DNA of 64,000 bases, taken from contig CAJNDS010002613.1 in assembly GCA_905221605.1 (NCBI GenBank), forward strand, positions 106,001 to 170,000, in the 5' to 3' direction. The position numbers and the translations under genes were made by a program. This document shows positions 62,276 to 64,000 of the stretch, one piece after another. The stretch is from Symbiodinium natans (lineage: Eukaryota > Sar > Dinophyceae > Suessiales > Symbiodiniaceae). How positions within the stretch are numbered: the stretch's first letter is position 1; every line of letters begins with the position of its first letter. The notes under the pieces are model-generated. The model was not told where the DNA came from and did not search any database. It saw nothing but the letters and a program-made list of their open reading frames with translations.

Positions 62276-63910
62276 CTAACAACCAGCTGGCATTGAAAGC
62301 CATGCTGCCAGGTTTGCAGCTGGCCAGATTTTCAGACAGATGCTCAGTCGGGCTCCCGGCTGACATTGAGGCGAGTGATGCGAGACTACGCAAGCAAATC
62401 TCAGTGGCCACATGGACCAGAAGTGAGGCGTCAGTGTCTCTCTCTCTCTCTCACAGAAGCTGCTCGATTGTATGTGGCAAGCCAACCTTTTTCAACCCCA
62501 GGATACAGTCTCTGGTGTGGGCTATACAGCGCTGCTGCCCCAGCTCCACTGTGGACATAAGTGGCACGTGGGATGTTCCTGCTTATACTAACAGTGCTTA
62601 TAGGGATTATAGTACACGAGGGCTGCTAGAATAAGGGGGAACATCCCAACTGGGCATGCTTATGAACAGGACATCTTTGCAATTCCTGAATCAGCATGTT
62701 GTTGCTTTCAAGCCTGCTCGTTGCGCTTGGCTGACCAAGCTGCCACTAGAGCTGACGTGTGTGTGTGTGACCTCGCAGACTCAACATAGTGACAAGCCTG
62801 GCAAGGCTGAGATGAACACCCGTGAGCACCCGATTTGTCAACCCAGGAGCTCAGATTCCCAGCCACATCGCCGAGAAGCCGGTGCGGTGCTCAGAAGCTG
62901 TGCTTCTACGGTTCATTCTGAAGTCTGGCTCGCCAGGTGGGTTGAGCTTAAGCACGATGTCGCCTTGCGTGTGGACTTGGGCATCTTTGCAACAGTTGAA
63001 AGGTGCGGTCGCTTCTCGAGTCGTCGGTGGAGCAGGCGCGAAGTCAACTCAATCATGTTCCTTGACTTCCATTTGCACTGCAGGTCGAGAGGAGAACAGC
63101 AGATGTTCGTGTTCCTTCCTTAGGAATGCGAAGATGACATCGCAGCACAGCACTTTCAAAGAATGCAGAGCCCAAAGCATTGAGCAGCAAAATTGATCAA
63201 ACTTGTGCATCTCGGGCTCAGGACGGGCAGCTGTTTACCGAACGCTTCTACGCCTCCTTCTCTAAGCAGGCTGTCTTTCCGGCTGTAGCTGGGGGTGGGG
63301 TTTGATCCACTTAAAACTCAAAACCCACTTGAAACCCACTTAAAAGCCACTTAAAAGCCGCTTAAAAGCCGCTTGGCAGCCACTTGAGCCAAGCCCTTGG
63401 GAACGGGCCGATGAGCCATTTTTGCATCATTTTGCCCAGAGGGCGACCCGGGGCTTGGCGCTGAGCTTCAAGGCCACGCCAAGTTGCAGCGGGCCAAGTG
63501 CCCCAAAAGTGCCCCAAAAGCGCCCCAGAAGTGCCCCAAAACCAAAAGTGCCCCCAAAGTGCCCATGACCTTCGCAGCCCTGATTTAGACACCATGCCGC
63601 TCTGTGCCGCCCTCTCAGGTTGGGAACGATCCTGGCTTCAGAGGTTCCGCATCAGATGAAGCGCGCCTGCAACAAACAGTGCTTCGCTAAGCATCGCAAA
63701 TGGGAGAGGGCATATTCTGAGCGGGCCCCGTGAGCCTCTTGAGTCACGCGAATTCTGCAACATGTCTGCGCGTGTGAAAGCTGCAGATTCACATCACACT
63801 GCAACAGGCTCAGCATGCGCACAGGTGCTGTCAGATGTAGAGAGCTTTTGCCCAGGCTTCATGCCCCAGTCCAGCATGGCTGTGAGGCGCTAGCTGAGGC
63901 AACTGGCAGC
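62276..63910. other. No supportable gene; two short tandem repeats
   Basis: ACTTAAAAGCC-type repeats lie at 63308-63385 and TGCCCCAAAAG repeats at 63488-63565. Other open frames show no domain. Confidence 0.5.
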
Positions 63911-63956
63911 TAGGGTTTAGGGTTTAGGGTTTAGGGCTTAGGGTTTAGGGTTTAGG
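63911..63956 (+). repeat. Telomere-type repeat (TTTAGGG)n, short
   Basis: Six to seven units near the right edge of the window. Confidence 0.85.
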
Positions 63957-64000
63957 CATGAATGCCGAATGGCGACGGCATGCACGATACAAAAGGGAAC

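Overview
The window looks like nuclear DNA of a dinoflagellate (Symbiodiniaceae-like, though the genus cannot be fixed from sequence alone). The evidence is interstitial TTTAGGG/CCCTAAA telomere-type repeats, a Ty1/copia element with a Lys/Gly-rich Gag, a DIRS-type tyrosine-recombinase retrotransposon, and very long stretches with no recognisable gene. I find no convincing single-copy host gene. Almost all interpretable sequence is mobile or viral, nested and rearranged.

Layout. (1) 1-371, minus strand: the C-terminal part of a viral polymerase-helicase gene. (2) 372 to about 13.9 kb, minus strand: a large unclassified element encoding a UPF1-like SF1 helicase, a 944-codon protein with a possible GT-A glycosyltransferase region, an alpha/beta-hydrolase-like region and several unknown frames. 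(3) 13.93-14.77 kb: viral fibre-like fragments. (4) 14.84-15.97 kb: a gutted reverse transcriptase/RNase H fragment of an older retroelement. (5) 16017-27017: an almost complete 11-kb DIRS/Ngaro-type element with textbook split direct repeats (A1 - genes - B1 - A2 - B2). (6) 27172-27950: a 222-bp direct repeat whose last base abuts viral sequence. (7) 27951-35474: an integrated polinton-like virus with fibre, major capsid, membrane/minor capsid, AT-hook and penton-like genes and a packaging-ATPase remnant on the minus strand, then PolB (with an HNH insertion) plus SF1 helicase on the plus strand. (8) 35475 to about 38.66 kb: the 5' part of a second copy of the large element. (9) 39.69-51.09 kb: G-rich CTTAAG repeat arrays and other tandem repeats, into which a young 8.9-kb copia element (41892-50764) inserted. 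(10) 51.1-64.0 kb: no supportable gene, only microsatellites, telomere-like blocks and an AT-rich island.

How the parts fit. The right-hand viral helicase breaks off exactly where the left-edge helicase fragment resumes, and both breaks abut opposite ends of the same large element, with a shared ACGAC(C). The simplest reading is that the large element inserted into a viral helicase gene and a later rearrangement or duplication separated the two junctions. The viral fibre gene was likewise split by an older retroelement, which was then split by the DIRS element. The copia element is the youngest layer: its 213-bp LTRs differ by one base and its 2041-codon polyprotein is open, but the third catalytic acid of the integrase appears to be glycine. 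The best candidates for something undescribed are the large helicase/hydrolase element (two partial copies here) and the DIRS element with its unusual gene order and accessory domains. All homology calls come from motif recognition by eye.
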